Origin: Cyclobacteriaceae bacterium
GTDB taxonomy: Bacteria > Bacteroidota > Bacteroidia > Cytophagales > Cyclobacteriaceae
Direction of reading: 5' to 3'
Length of the DNA stretch: 64,000 nt
Assembly (NCBI GenBank): GCA_028284125.1
Contig: JANQSI010000008.1
Location: 1 to 64,000 of the forward strand
The translations under genes and the position numbers were made by a program. The notes under the pieces are model-generated. The model ran no database searches. It worked only from the letters and a program-made list of their open reading frames with translations, and had not been told where the DNA came from. This document shows, in pieces, positions 35,158-44,253 of this stretch (within the stretch, counting starts at the first letter, position 1; every line of letters begins with the position of its first letter).

Positions 35158-37827
35158 CTAATAATTGAATTCATAGTACTCCAGGTTAAAGCCCGAAGTG
35201 GTGTAGACCTGGAGTTCTTTTCTTGAAGAAGAATAAACAATGCTCACTTCATTGGAAGACTGAATGGGATTTCCGGTCACAAGATTACCGGAGCGATCAT
35301 AAATGTAAAGGGTTTCAAAAGCCGTATCGGTTAGAATGATCAAGTCCTTGCCAGCTCCAAACTGATAGTATTGGATGAGAACTTCTCCTGTTGATAAGTA
35401 ATTTTTGGAAAAAAGAAGGTTGCCTGTTGGATCAAGAATCTCGTAAATGTTTCCTTCTTTCCTGACGATGACATAGGATTGTCCTCCACGATCTGTAATC
35501 AATTGAAAGTTCGTTTCTTGCGACGATTTTATGAGCTGATCACGATTGATTACGTTTCCTTCCAAATTGATCTCCACCAGTTCACCTTGAGTGGAAATTG
35601 TAGTCAGTGAAGATCTTCCCAATGAATTTGAAGTGTTGAGGAAGTAACTATTCCCAAGTGGAGCTTTTAAATCAAATGGAAACCCGGTTTGTTTTTGACC
35701 TCTTCTGTTTGTCACATTAATGATTCCATTTTCCTGTATTGAAATCATCACATCACGTCCACCAATTCTCGAATGTTTCAGTGGCTGAACAGCAGGACGG
35801 AGATAAGGAATCGGATCCCAACCTTCTAATAATTTAAGATCCTTATCCGTCAGATAAACTTTTCCATCAACGTCCGTGATACCAAATCGATAGTTTCTGC
35901 TTCGGTCGTAATCTATCAAGCTGAAATGTTCGATTTCTACTGATCTTGGTAGAGATTTCGGATAGCCGGGGATGTAATTTCCAATTCTATCGATGATGTG
36001 AATCTGACTTGTGGTTGCAAATGCATACTGTAGCTTTCCATTTCTGTAATAATCCAATGCATGAATTTCACTTACAATCGGTTCGTTCAATTGTTCTGTC
36101 CACTGTGATGAGAAGGTCCGATCCAGGTAATACAAATTGAATGTGCTGTCTTGGAGCAGAATATCGAAGAAGTTGTGTGAGTGCGTTCGAACAAGGAATG
36201 GCTTGCTTATGATAGGATTCGTGAGTGCTATGGCATTGTCCGAGGAAGTTTTAGCCACAAGCGGAGCTCTTCTGACTGACTGAGATAGCGTGATGTTGGT
36301 GAAATATTCTTCCTCCAAATATGAAATTTGAAAGGCCATCAATTCTGTTTTCTTGTAAGATTCTTGGTTCGTGGAAAAATGATCGTTCCAATCGGGTTTC
36401 ATTTTTGATAACAACTTCGGCCAAAACCGAGGAACATTTACAATCAGACTTGCATTTGATTCAGCGGTGGTATTGCTCAAAAATTCATTCATTGGAACGG
36501 ACTTGCCCCAGGTTTCCTCATTCTGAATTGAACTAACAAGGTTTTTTAAATCTTGCAGGCTATTTGAAAAAATGATGTAGTTGCGATTGTTGATGTAAAA
36601 ACAACGGTCGAAACCCTTGGCCATTTCACCTAAGACCGCACCTGGAAAATTTTGAATGGGAAGAAATCTGATCTCATTTTCGCTATACGATTCACTGTAT
36701 ACAGTATCACCACGCGCATAAGCGATTCGTTCGGTCAGTTGAGAGAAATATCCAAGCGCCTCTTGAACGTTTTTTACTTTCAAGATGAATAATTGCTTTT
36801 CCTCGTCTGGCCTTCCTGATTCCAATGTCGCAAGCCCGATTTCTTCATCAATTAAGTCGAAAACCTGTTCGGTATCGAAATCAAGTGTGGTTTTAAGTGA
36901 ATCTCTGAGTTCAAGAGTCTCGGGTTCTTGTTCCAAGTAAGTCGCTTGGCTGGTTTTCCAGGAACTCATATCTGAGGACGTGATGTGATAGAGTAAGGAA
37001 GTGTTCGATGGAATGACCTCCGTCATTTCGAAGTTTCCCGGTGCTTGTGTATGCGTGGAAACCCAATCATTTGAAACTTGTGAAATGCCAGAAACATTCA
37101 AAATGGTTGAATCCATCGCCAGTTGGTAGGATCCTGAAGCCAATGGGAGATTGACTCCATTTGTAGAAATTGCTCCAAGAACGTTTCCTAGTTCTTCGAA
37201 ATTCGCATGAACAGTTCCGCTATTGCTAATCGGAAATTTTTCCGTAAAAGATTGGATATCAGGATCATCTATCGTTCGTATGGCATCTTCCACCAGGTAG
37301 GGGGTAAAACTTGATAGAAAGAAGTTTTTGTAGAAAATGTAAGTGAATGTGTTTTGTCCATCTCCAACTTCACTGATTTTAAATCCATTGTATGTTCGAG
37401 TTTTGAACTTTAATCCGTCTTTTTTCAGTCTATTAATAGCTGTGCTGATAAACGTATTTTGGGACAGGTTTTGAATTTCCCAGACCAGCAAAAAGTCCAG
37501 TGAAGAATTAGCAACCCGATGCAAAGAGATCAGCGCTGGCATCTGCTTGAAAATGGCGGAAAACCCACCTTCACCATTGATAGAATCTAAAAAGGCGAGG
37601 GAATTGTTTAGCTTTTTGATCCCCGATGTAGTTTCCAAGTTTTTCCAGGCTGGATTGCCCTGAATATCCTGGAGGTCTTTGATTAAATCTACTTCAAATA
37701 CAATTGCTGCGTCTGATGGAACAAAACTCCAAGTAACGAGATCGGAGTGTTTCACCCATTTGTCGTAGGTGAAGTATCCTGCTCCCAGGAGCAGCAGAAC
37801 CGTAAGAATGATCAGTGTTTTTTTCAA
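35158..37827 (-). CDS. Membrane-anchored protein with DUF3352-like and propeller-like regions
   Basis: An 889-residue protein with an N-terminal transmembrane segment (about 5-21: LIILTVLLLLGAGYFTY) and a long periplasmic part. Residues 30-520 resemble DUF3352-type domains (repeated motifs with SFVPSDAAIVFEVD and later FPGAVLGEMAKGFDRCFYINNRNYIIFSNS). The last 330 residues consist of short strand-turn units such as YRFGITDVDGKVYLTDKDLKLLEGW, suggesting a beta-propeller that ends at YYEFNY. No catalytic motif is seen. Such proteins are widespread in Bacteroidota without known function. The stop lies 3 bp from the stop of the convergent MATE gene. Confidence 0.75.
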   Translation of the reverse strand: MKKTLIILTVLLLLGAGYFTYDKWVKHSDLVTWSFVPSDAAIVFEVDLIKDLQDIQGNPAWKNLETTSGIKKLNNSLAFLDSINGEGGFSAIFKQMPALISLHRVANSSLDFLLVWEIQNLSQNTFISTAINRLKKDGLKFKTRTYNGFKISEVGDGQNTFTYIFYKNFFLSSFTPYLVEDAIRTIDDPDIQSFTEKFPISNSGTVHANFEELGNVLGAISTNGVNLPLASGSYQLAMDSTILNVSGISQVSNDWVSTHTQAPGNFEMTEVIPSNTSLLYHITSSDMSSWKTSQATYLEQEPETLELRDSLKTTLDFDTEQVFDLIDEEIGLATLESGRPDEEKQLFILKVKNVQEALGYFSQLTERIAYARGDTVYSESYSENEIRFLPIQNFPGAVLGEMAKGFDRCFYINNRNYIIFSNSLQDLKNLVSSIQNEETWGKSVPMNEFLSNTTAESNASLIVNVPRFWPKLLSKMKPDWNDHFSTNQESYKKTELMAFQISYLEEEYFTNITLSQSVRRAPLVAKTSSDNAIALTNPIISKPFLVRTHSHNFFDILLQDSTFNLYYLDRTFSSQWTEQLNEPIVSEIHALDYYRNGKLQYAFATTSQIHIIDRIGNYIPGYPKSLPRSVEIEHFSLIDYDRSRNYRFGITDVDGKVYLTDKDLKLLEGWDPIPYLRPAVQPLKHSRIGGRDVMISIQENGIINVTNRRGQKQTGFPFDLKAPLGNSYFLNTSNSLGRSSLTTISTQGELVEINLEGNVINRDQLIKSSQETNFQLITDRGGQSYVIVRKEGNIYEILDPTGNLLFSKNYLSTGEVLIQYYQFGAGKDLIILTDTAFETLYIYDRSGNLVTGNPIQSSNEVSIVYSSSRKELQVYTTSGFNLEYYEFNY

Positions 37828-37853
37828 TAGAGCGTGGTTGACAAACTCCCCTT

Positions 37854-37861
37854 CAAAATTA
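37854..37861 (-). promoter_or_regulatory. Possible minus-7 box of the DUF3352-like gene
   Basis: On the minus strand these bases read TAATTTTG, a perfect TAnnTTTG box 27 bp before the ATG at 37827. No TTG at the expected distance upstream was found, so only the minus-7 half is supported. Confidence 0.35.
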
Positions 37862-37995
37862 ACTCAGATCATCGGGTAATATTATTCGTTGGTCAGATAA
37901 TACTGCTGTTAGTGTAGTTATTGCGATTATTCCAGAGCAATACTTCTGCCTTTACGGTTTAAATCCAAATTTCTGAAAGTGTCTCATTTCTACTA

Positions 37996-38024
37996 TTTGT
38001 CATCGGTTCCGACACATAGTTTTG
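37996..38024 (+). promoter_or_regulatory. Bacteroidota-type promoter of the hydrolase gene
   Basis: TTTG at 37996-37999 and a perfect TAnnTTTG box (TAGTTTTG, 38017-38024) are separated by 17 bp, an exact fit to the Bacteroidota consensus. The ATG at 38042 lies 17 bp further on, leaving a very short leader. Confidence 0.6.
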
Positions 38025-38041
38025 ATTTTCAAAAACGATAA

Positions 38042-38902
38042 ATGATGAAAACATCAAAAATGAAGTTATTGCCAGCCTTGGCTGTTGTTTTCTTCTTGAC
38101 TGGTTTTGTTTCAATCGCTCAAAATGCTTCCAATGAGGTTTCAATAGGAGATTTAAAGGGTGTTTCAAACACGCTTGAAGCTAATGGGATAAAAATCTAT
38201 TATGAGATTTATGGGGAAGGAACACCATTACTGATACTGCACGGCAATAGCGGTTCGGTGAAAGGTAGATACCATATGGTTCCAGAACTCGCAAGAGATT
38301 ACAAAGTCATTTTGATGGATAGCAGGTGTCATGGTCAAAGTGGCTGCTCAGAAGAACTTAACTATCAAATGATGGCGGAAGATGCAAATTCTTTGATGGC
38401 CCATCTAAACGAAGAAGCTTACACTATTTGGGGACATAGCGATGGTGGAATCATTGGCTTGATTCTAGGATACAAATATTCTGAGAGAATTAGTAGTATG
38501 CTTATTTCTGGAGCCAACCTCAGACCAGATTCTACCGCTTTGGAAAACAAATTAGTAGAGTTCGTTCAGAGGTATGATGAGCTTGAAGATGGAAGGCTAA
38601 GAAAGCAAATCAAGTTAATGGCTCACCACCCTAATATTAAACTTGAAAAACTTAAGGAAGTGGATGTCCCGGTAATGCTTATGGTGGGGGATAGGGATGC
38701 GATCAAAATGGAACATACGCTTGAAATTTTTAATGCATTGCCTAAATCCAATTTATGTGTACTTCCTGGAACAACGCATTTCATTTCCAATGAAAAACCG
38801 GAACAGATCATTTACTGGTTGAACAAGCTGAATGAATCATTTTCAATGCCTTCGACAATAGACATTGCCGAGCAAATGGCTAAATCTCTTTTCGGGAAAT
38901 AG
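38042..38902 (+). CDS. Exported alpha/beta hydrolase
   Basis: A 286-residue protein with a signal peptide (hydrophobic LLPALAVVFFLTGFVSIAQ). The fold shows LHGNSGS (oxyanion), nucleophile Ser133 in GHSDGG, Asp in VGDRDAIK and His in GTTHFIS, a complete triad. GHSDGG is typical of proteins near epoxide hydrolase or esterase groups; the substrate is unknown. An AraC-family gene ends 8 bp downstream on the other strand. Two in-frame ATGs open the gene (38042 and 38045); the difference is one residue. Confidence 0.85.
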   Translation: MMKTSKMKLLPALAVVFFLTGFVSIAQNASNEVSIGDLKGVSNTLEANGIKIYYEIYGEGTPLLILHGNSGSVKGRYHMVPELARDYKVILMDSRCHGQSGCSEELNYQMMAEDANSLMAHLNEEAYTIWGHSDGGIIGLILGYKYSERISSMLISGANLRPDSTALENKLVEFVQRYDELEDGRLRKQIKLMAHHPNIKLEKLKEVDVPVMLMVGDRDAIKMEHTLEIFNALPKSNLCVLPGTTHFISNEKPEQIIYWLNKLNESFSMPSTIDIAEQMAKSLFGK

Positions 38903-38909
38903 CCAGAAT

Positions 38910-39707
38910 TCACTCAAAAATCAAATCATTGGTAGGAAGCTTAAGTCTCGAAAAATAAGCAGTAGGGGTATAACCAGTAATCTTTTTGCATTCTTTGGTA
39001 AAGTGAGATTGGTCGTAGTAGCCAAAACTCAACGCATCCACCAGTTTATTGTTTTTGATGATATGAGAAGTTGCTCGTTCGAAACGAAAAATAGATAACA
39101 GATCTTTCGGACTGATTCCAAAATGCTTTCTGGTCATTCGCTCCAAAGTCTTGGTCGAAGTATGTAATTGGTCAGCAAGTGCATTTGTTGATTGTACTGA
39201 TTCATGAGAATCAAGCAGATTCACCAGTTGAACTAAACGCTTATTTTGACAAGCTTTAGTAAGTGCTTTGAACATTATTTCATCTAGAAAATCGATATCA
39301 ATGTTCGCTTTATGAAGAAATGATAGGTTTTGAATGAGTCGATAACTATCTGCATCTAACAGGTTTTTCATGGACATTGATTTCCAGTTTTTGAGGAACC
39401 CATCAAAGAAATCCATGCCTAAAACGTTCAAATTCATTTTGATATTCAAACACACCAAATGATTGGGTATCAATAACGATCCTATCTTGTTGGATGCCGG
39501 ATAGAAACTATCATCGTTACTTTTATCAAAGCGTCCCAATTGATCGTTCCAAATCTGACACTCCCCACTACTGATGATCCAGGCTTCTATTTTACCGTTT
39601 GGAATTGATTTGAGACTTATTGGTTTATCGGTCTCATAATATTGATACCGATCAACAAATCGCCTCACGAATGGATTTTTGGGGTATGCTTCGATTAATT
39701 TCAACAT
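38910..39707 (-). CDS. AraC-family transcriptional regulator
   Basis: A 265-residue protein. The N-terminal part (about 1-150) is an unassigned ligand-binding domain; the C-terminal 100 residues are an AraC/HTH_18 domain with two helix-turn-helix motifs (ALADQLHTSTKTLERMTRKHFGI and FGYYDQSHFTKECKKITGYTP). It is divergent from the TonB-dependent receptor gene (150 bp gap), making that receptor a plausible target, and convergent with the hydrolase. The ligand is unknown. Confidence 0.88.
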   Translation of the reverse strand: MLKLIEAYPKNPFVRRFVDRYQYYETDKPISLKSIPNGKIEAWIISSGECQIWNDQLGRFDKSNDDSFYPASNKIGSLLIPNHLVCLNIKMNLNVLGMDFFDGFLKNWKSMSMKNLLDADSYRLIQNLSFLHKANIDIDFLDEIMFKALTKACQNKRLVQLVNLLDSHESVQSTNALADQLHTSTKTLERMTRKHFGISPKDLLSIFRFERATSHIIKNNKLVDALSFGYYDQSHFTKECKKITGYTPTAYFSRLKLPTNDLIFE

Positions 39708-39857
39708 CTCTTATTTGATGGAAAAAGTTATTCATTGGTTGCTTGGTAAATGGGCTTAATTACAATTCGTCCGTCAAATCCTACGATTCGGTAAACCTTT
39801 TTATTAAAGCAGTACCTCTCCATTGATTTTTGGATCAAAACTCAAAAGTCAAACGAA

Positions 39858-42014
39858 ATGAAGGTGCTATTCCATTCTCTTAGTTTTTTCTTAAGCTTTC
39901 TGTCAGTAGCTCAAGTAACAATCGAAGGCTCAATCAAGGAAAAATCTGGAGAGCCATTGTTGGGCGTCAATGTATTCATTGAAGGAACGTACGATGGAGC
40001 CACGACAGATATCAATGGAGAATTTAAACTTACAACCGAGCCCGGTGATTCGTTAGTGTTGGTAGCAAGCTTTATTGGTTTTCATGATCACAAAGTTTTG
40101 TTGGATCCTGGCAAGCAGGATTTCAAGCTAGAAATTGAATTAAAAGAAAAGATCAACAAACTCAACGCAGTGGTCATTACCGCCGGATCATTCGATGCTT
40201 CTGACGAAAGCAAGCAAGTGGTGCTAAACTCGTTGGATATTGTCACTACTGCTGGTTCCACAGCTGATATTCCTGGCGCACTGAATACCCTTCCGGGTAC
40301 GCAGGCAGTGGGAGAAACTGGACGATTGTTTGTAAGAGGAGGTGAAGGAAGGGAAACCAAAACTTTCATTGATGGAATGATTGTCCACAATGAATACAGT
40401 CCATCTGCACCAAATACTCCTGGGCGTAGCAGATTTTCACCCTTCATGTTCAAAGGCATGAGTTTTTCTACGGGCGGCTACTCTGCCGAATATGGCCAAG
40501 CACTATCCTCTGCTCTGATATTGAAATCTAAAGACTTGGCCGAACTGACTAGAACAGATTTTTCCTTGATGACGGTAGGTGGAGATGTTGCGCATACGTC
40601 CGTTTGGAAGAATTCATCTTTTACCGGAAAAATTCAGTATACCAATTTGACTCCATACTTTGCTCTTATTGGTCAAAACATCAAATGGGACAAGGCTCCA
40701 ACAGACATCAATGGAAATTTTGCTTATCGAATAAAAACGAGTAAGACAGGATTCCTGAAGGTTTATTCGAATCTAAGCTCAGCAAAAATGGATTTGTATG
40801 AGCGAGATATTGCTAATCCGGATTTATTGCTCCCAACACGAGTCACAAACGACTATCTCTATTTCAATACCTCCTATAAAGAAATTCTTTCCGAAAAATG
40901 GGGAATTCGATTAGGTACTTCCTTCACAGAAAGCAATGATTTTGCTTCACAGGCTGGACAAAGCAGAGAAGAAGACATCAGTGGACGACATGGGAAACTT
41001 GTAGCTGATTATATCCATTCAGATAAACTCAATGTCAGATTTGGTGGTGAATTACTTCTTAGGAAAGGGGATGAAACACTGACCAATGATCTTGGGCAGT
41101 CGTTGAATGGAAATTTCAATGAGACAATTACAGCTGGATTTGCAGAAGTAGAAACATATGCTTCTTCCTCATTAGCCTTTAAGGCGGGGATGAGGATAGA
41201 AAATAACTCCCTGGTTGACCAAATTATTGCTAATCCACGATTATCGGCAGCCTATAAATTGGGTGAAAAGAGTCAGGTTTCAGTTGCTTATGGCACGTTT
41301 AGACAAGCACCTGCGAACACTATTATTTATCGGCTAAACGAATCAGAACAAGAGCAAGCCAACCATTACATCGCTAACTACCAATGGTTAGGAGAAGGTC
41401 GATCGTTTCGAATAGAAGCGTATCGAAAAGACTATTCAGGCCTCACCAGATTTTCGGATGAGTTTACTCCAACATCATTCAGCTTTGATGGAGATGGGTT
41501 TGCCAATGGAATTGATCTTTTCTGGAGAGACAACCGAACGTTCAAAAACACAGACTACTGGGTGAGTTATTCTTATCTCAACTCAGAACGGAACTATCGG
41601 GATTATCCTGGTTCGTTTCGACCACCTTTTGTTTCAACTCACAACTTTTCAGTTGTTGCAAAGCGATTCGTTCAGTCCATCAAAAGTCAATTGGGACTCA
41701 CTTATTCATTTGCGAGTCAACGGAGATACAATAATCTAAATGAAGATGATTTTTTAGCCGGAAGAACGCCAAACTTCCATGACCTCAGTTTCAATATAAG
41801 CTATCTCTACAGTAACCAGATCATTTTCCACGCGATGGTCAACAATGTGTTTGGCATCAATAACATCTTCGGATATGACTATGCCAATCAGCCGGATAGC
41901 GATGGAGTTTACGCACGTAGAGCCATTCGCCCACCAGCTAAGCGATTTGTCTTCTTGGGAATTTTTATCACGCTGGCTAAAAACAAATCAATCAGCCAGC
42001 TTCCAAACCTTTAA
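39858..42014 (+). CDS. TonB-dependent receptor with carboxypeptidase-regulatory-like domain
   Basis: A 718-residue outer-membrane protein: signal peptide (cleavage near SVAQ19), a CarboxypepD_reg-like Ig domain (about 20-100, GEPLLGVNVFIEGTYDGATTDINGEF), a plug domain (about 110-230, LNTLPGTQAVGETGRLFVRGG and FIDGMIVHN) and a 22-strand-type barrel to the C-terminus. It imports a substrate driven by TonB. It has no SusD partner next to it, so it is not a typical polysaccharide locus; metal chelates, vitamins or peptides are possible. The gene is divergent from an AraC regulator and is followed 44 bp downstream by a TPR-like exported protein, probably one operon. Confidence 0.88.
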   Translation: MKVLFHSLSFFLSFLSVAQVTIEGSIKEKSGEPLLGVNVFIEGTYDGATTDINGEFKLTTEPGDSLVLVASFIGFHDHKVLLDPGKQDFKLEIELKEKINKLNAVVITAGSFDASDESKQVVLNSLDIVTTAGSTADIPGALNTLPGTQAVGETGRLFVRGGEGRETKTFIDGMIVHNEYSPSAPNTPGRSRFSPFMFKGMSFSTGGYSAEYGQALSSALILKSKDLAELTRTDFSLMTVGGDVAHTSVWKNSSFTGKIQYTNLTPYFALIGQNIKWDKAPTDINGNFAYRIKTSKTGFLKVYSNLSSAKMDLYERDIANPDLLLPTRVTNDYLYFNTSYKEILSEKWGIRLGTSFTESNDFASQAGQSREEDISGRHGKLVADYIHSDKLNVRFGGELLLRKGDETLTNDLGQSLNGNFNETITAGFAEVETYASSSLAFKAGMRIENNSLVDQIIANPRLSAAYKLGEKSQVSVAYGTFRQAPANTIIYRLNESEQEQANHYIANYQWLGEGRSFRIEAYRKDYSGLTRFSDEFTPTSFSFDGDGFANGIDLFWRDNRTFKNTDYWVSYSYLNSERNYRDYPGSFRPPFVSTHNFSVVAKRFVQSIKSQLGLTYSFASQRRYNNLNEDDFLAGRTPNFHDLSFNISYLYSNQIIFHAMVNNVFGINNIFGYDYANQPDSDGVYARRAIRPPAKRFVFLGIFITLAKNKSISQLPNL

Positions 42015-42058
42015 ACAGAATTTTTAAACAGACCTAGAATCATTAAAAACAGATAATT

Positions 42059-42709
42059 ATGAAAAAGACAGTTTTAACAATAATCGGAATTTTTTGTGCC
42101 GCAATGCTCTTTGCAAATGGCGGACAATTCGAAAAAGCCATGGCTAAAAACATCCCTGCCATGTATCAAGCAGAGGATGCCGAAACCCTGATTGGAGTTA
42201 TTAATCAATTGACTAGAATTGGCGATGCAGAGAAGAATCGTTGGGAACCGTACTATTATGCTGCTTTTGGGTACTTACGTCTTATGACCATGTCGGGATC
42301 AATGGAGGATAAAGACAAGAACCTGGATCAAGCGCTAGCTGCTGTTGAGAAAGGCGAAAGTATCAAATCCAATGATTCAGAACTTGAAGCAATGAGAGGC
42401 TATATACACATGATGCGTGTAACAGTTGATCCTGCAAGTCGCGGACCTCAATATAGTGGAATGGCGATGGCTTCATTTCAAAAAGCAGTGGCATTAGATG
42501 AGAATAATGGAAGAGCTCATTATTTGCTTGGAAGAATGCAATATGGTACAGCGCAATTTATGGGGAACGGCGATGGCGGAGCATGTGAAAGTTTTGCTAA
42601 GGCAAAGACCATCTTGGAATCTGAAAAAAAAGAGGAGAAATCAATTGCTCCGAGCTGGGGTTTGAATGAGACCATTGGTACGATCCAGCAGTTGTGCCAA
42701 GGTAAGTAA
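42059..42709 (+). CDS. Exported TPR-like protein of unknown function
   Basis: A 216-residue protein with signal peptide (LFANG cleavage near 20). The remainder is helical, with tetratricopeptide-like units (for example SGMAMASFQKAVALDENNGRAHYLLGRM). It lies 44 bp after the TonB-dependent receptor gene and is likely co-transcribed, so it may serve that uptake system in the periplasm. I recognise similar proteins beside Bacteroidota receptors but know no function. A palindromic repeat follows its stop. Confidence 0.75.
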   Translation: MKKTVLTIIGIFCAAMLFANGGQFEKAMAKNIPAMYQAEDAETLIGVINQLTRIGDAEKNRWEPYYYAAFGYLRLMTMSGSMEDKDKNLDQALAAVEKGESIKSNDSELEAMRGYIHMMRVTVDPASRGPQYSGMAMASFQKAVALDENNGRAHYLLGRMQYGTAQFMGNGDGGACESFAKAKTILESEKKEEKSIAPSWGLNETIGTIQQLCQGK

Positions 42710-42726
42710 GCTCACTATCCAAAGTT

Positions 42727-42779
42727 GTCATTTCGAGCGCAGCGAGAAATCTAAGATCTCTCACTACGTTCGAGATGGC
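42727..42779. repeat. Interspersed palindrome of CATTTCGAG type
   Basis: The element begins GTCATTTCGAGCGCAGCGAG and runs to an imperfect reverse-complement arm ending ACGTTCGAGATGGC, meeting at AATCTAAGATC. This kind of CATTTCGAGCG...AGCGAGAAATCT palindrome is found in many copies in Bacteroidota intergenic regions, in my recollection. It could act as a terminator-like stem for the preceding gene, but no T-run follows. Confidence 0.7.
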
Positions 42780-42819
42780 TTCCCTAAAGAAATTGATTAT
42801 CATGAAGTCAATTCCTATT

Positions 42820-43197
42820 TCATGTTAATTCAGGTATTGGTGTATAGAAATACTGTTCACTTACCACTTTGCCATCAATGACATTGTAGACGATTACTTC
42901 GTCCATATTAACAGGTGCTTGATGACCTTTCATGGTGACTTTGCTTTTCATGGCGAGCGAAAAGAAATTCTCAGCGACTACTGGGTCAGTGATTTCTGAG
43001 GAATGAAATTCTTCAACCATATTGTCCCACTCTTTTGCTTTTTTGGCCATGGCATCAAATCCTTTCACAGTTCCCCAAGGCGCTCCTTCAGGTTCGATAC
43101 TCAGAAATTCTGGTGAGAACAATTCTTGATAGGCTTGCTCCCATTTCCCTTCCCTACAAAGCTCAACCAATCGATTTGCTACTTCTTGTGTTGTCAT
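42820..43197 (-). CDS. NTF2/SnoaL-like small protein
   Basis: With the start at 43197 (MTTQEVANRL) the protein has 125 residues; an in-frame ATG 33 bp upstream would add an unlikely N-terminus. The pattern of a helix-rich start, GTVKGFDAMAKKAKEWDNMVEEFHSSEI and a beta-sheet end (DGKVVSEQYFYTP) fits the NTF2/SnoaL cone fold. These proteins can be small isomerases, hydrolases or binding proteins; no catalytic residue can be assigned. It lies between two types of palindromic repeat, so its neighbourhood may be recently rearranged. Confidence 0.75.
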   Translation of the reverse strand: MTTQEVANRLVELCREGKWEQAYQELFSPEFLSIEPEGAPWGTVKGFDAMAKKAKEWDNMVEEFHSSEITDPVVAENFFSLAMKSKVTMKGHQAPVNMDEVIVYNVIDGKVVSEQYFYTPIPELT

Positions 43198-43340
43198 TTT
43201 TATGTCTTTTAGCGTTGAATAATGACTCAAAGAAATTCTTCTGAGTGACAGCCCTATGTCACTGGTGTTTGAATTGTTTGATCATTTATTGTAGATGGGA
43301 TGAATTCCACTTCTTGGCATTGGAGATGTACATTCAATGG

Positions 43341-43638
43341 ATGGAAAGAGGAGGATGTGTTTATATAATGTCAAGTCGGACAAATTCGACTTTGTATGTA
43401 GGGGTAACATCAGATTTATATTCAAGGGTAGTCGATCATAAAGAAAAGAAGAACCCAAGAAGTTTTACTGCCAGATACAACGTGACCAAATTGGTGTATT
43501 ACGAGGTGTTTCCCTTTATTGAAGAAGCAATTTCGTGAGAAACAATTGAAAGGTGGATCTCGCCAAAAGAAGGTTGATTTGGTGAATTCAGTAAATCCGG
43601 AATGGAAGGATCTGTTTGAAGAAGTGAAGGAATGGTGA
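43341..43638 (+). pseudogene. Frameshifted GIY-YIG nuclease
   Basis: The frame opened at ATG 43341 (MERGGCVYIMSS) carries a GIY-YIG endonuclease core (VYIM, then TLYVGVTSDLYSRV with the YVG half). It reads to about 43530 (FPFIEEAI), then meets a stop at 43536. From 43534 the +1 frame continues as REKQLKGGSRQKKV to VKEW and stop at 43638, the normal end of this family. Removing one T of the TTT run at 43531-43533 restores a 98-residue protein. The intact form would be a small DNA nuclease. It may be a true inactivation or a sequence error. Palindromic repeats begin 7 bp after its stop. Confidence 0.75.
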
Positions 43639-43644
43639 TAAATG

Positions 43645-44146
43645 CGTCATTGCGAGGGAGGTACGACCGAAGCAATCTTGGAAACTTAATGGAAATCGCA
43701 ATCAAAGTAAAGATTCCTTCGCCACACCTTCAGCCCTTTGTCCTTGCTCGGAATGACGTTTCTGTGGATCATTAGCTGTCGATTAGTATGAGGTGTTTTA
43801 GGGAGTGATAGAATTTTAATCATCACCGTCATTGCGAAAGAGGCACGACCGAAGCAATCTTGGAAACTCATTGGAAATCGCAATCAAAGTAAAGATTCCT
43901 TCGCCACACCTCCAGCCTTTTGTCCTTGCTCGGAATGACGTTTCTGTGGATCACCAGTTCTCGATTGATATGAAGTATTTTAAGGAAGTGATAGAATCTT
44001 AATCATCGCGTCATTGCGAGGGAGGTACGACTGAAGCAATCTTGGAAACTCATTGGAAATCTCGATCAAAGTAAAGATTCCTTCGCCGCACCATCCACCC
44101 ACAATCTCTGCTCGGAATGACGGCTTCTGTGAAAGTTCTCTCAAAA
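43645..44146. repeat. Three tandem 182-bp palindromic repeats (CATTGCGAG type)
   Basis: Copies start at 43645, 43827 and 44009, exactly 182 bp apart. Each has a 114-bp core bounded by CGTCATTGCG and CGGAATGACG, with matching inner arms near GAAGCAATCTT and AAGATTCCTTCG, so it can fold as a long imperfect hairpin. A 68-bp spacer of related sequence follows the first two copies; the third spacer is diverged. The array fills 43645-44146, the whole gap between the nuclease pseudogene and the PadR operator region. These are not CRISPR repeats: the units are too long and lack variable spacers. Confidence 0.85.
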
Positions 44147-44179
44147 TTGTAACCTTTCCTAATCACCTAAGTAACTCCG

Positions 44180-44211
44180 TTAGGTTTTCCTACAATTAGG
44201 AAACTACCTAA
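44180..44211. promoter_or_regulatory. Probable PadR operator
   Basis: A near-perfect inverted repeat reads TTAGGTTTTCCTA (44180-44192), CAAT, then TAGGAAACTACCTAA (44197-44211). It is 42 bp before the PadR start and 25 bp upstream of a minus-7-like box TACATTTA (44236-44243). A related half-site (TTTCCTAATCACCTAA) occurs just upstream near 44155-44170. PadR repressors bind palindromes in their own promoters, so autoregulation is likely. Confidence 0.6.
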
Positions 44212-44253
44212 TATTTTTTCCGTAGTTAGTATTACTACATTTAAGAAAATACC

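Noticed and set aside
37959-38168. 69-codon minus-strand frame opposite the hydrolase start
   Set aside because: It overlaps the promoter and signal-peptide region of the hydrolase, has no signal or motif and is best explained as a chance frame.
42666-42881. Short plus-strand frame with the segment HFERSEKSK
   Set aside because: It is the translation of the CATTTCGAG palindrome, a well-known source of spurious short ORFs.
43521-43545. Programmed frameshift in the GIY-YIG gene
   Set aside because: The run is only three T residues without a slippery heptamer or visible downstream stem; an inactivating indel or sequence error is simpler.
43686-43883. Short minus-strand frame in the repeat array
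   Set aside because: It arises from the repeats and has no family similarity.
43645-44146. CRISPR array
   Set aside because: The three repeats are 182 bp apart, have 114-bp palindromic cores, and the spacers are related to each other. No cas gene is near.
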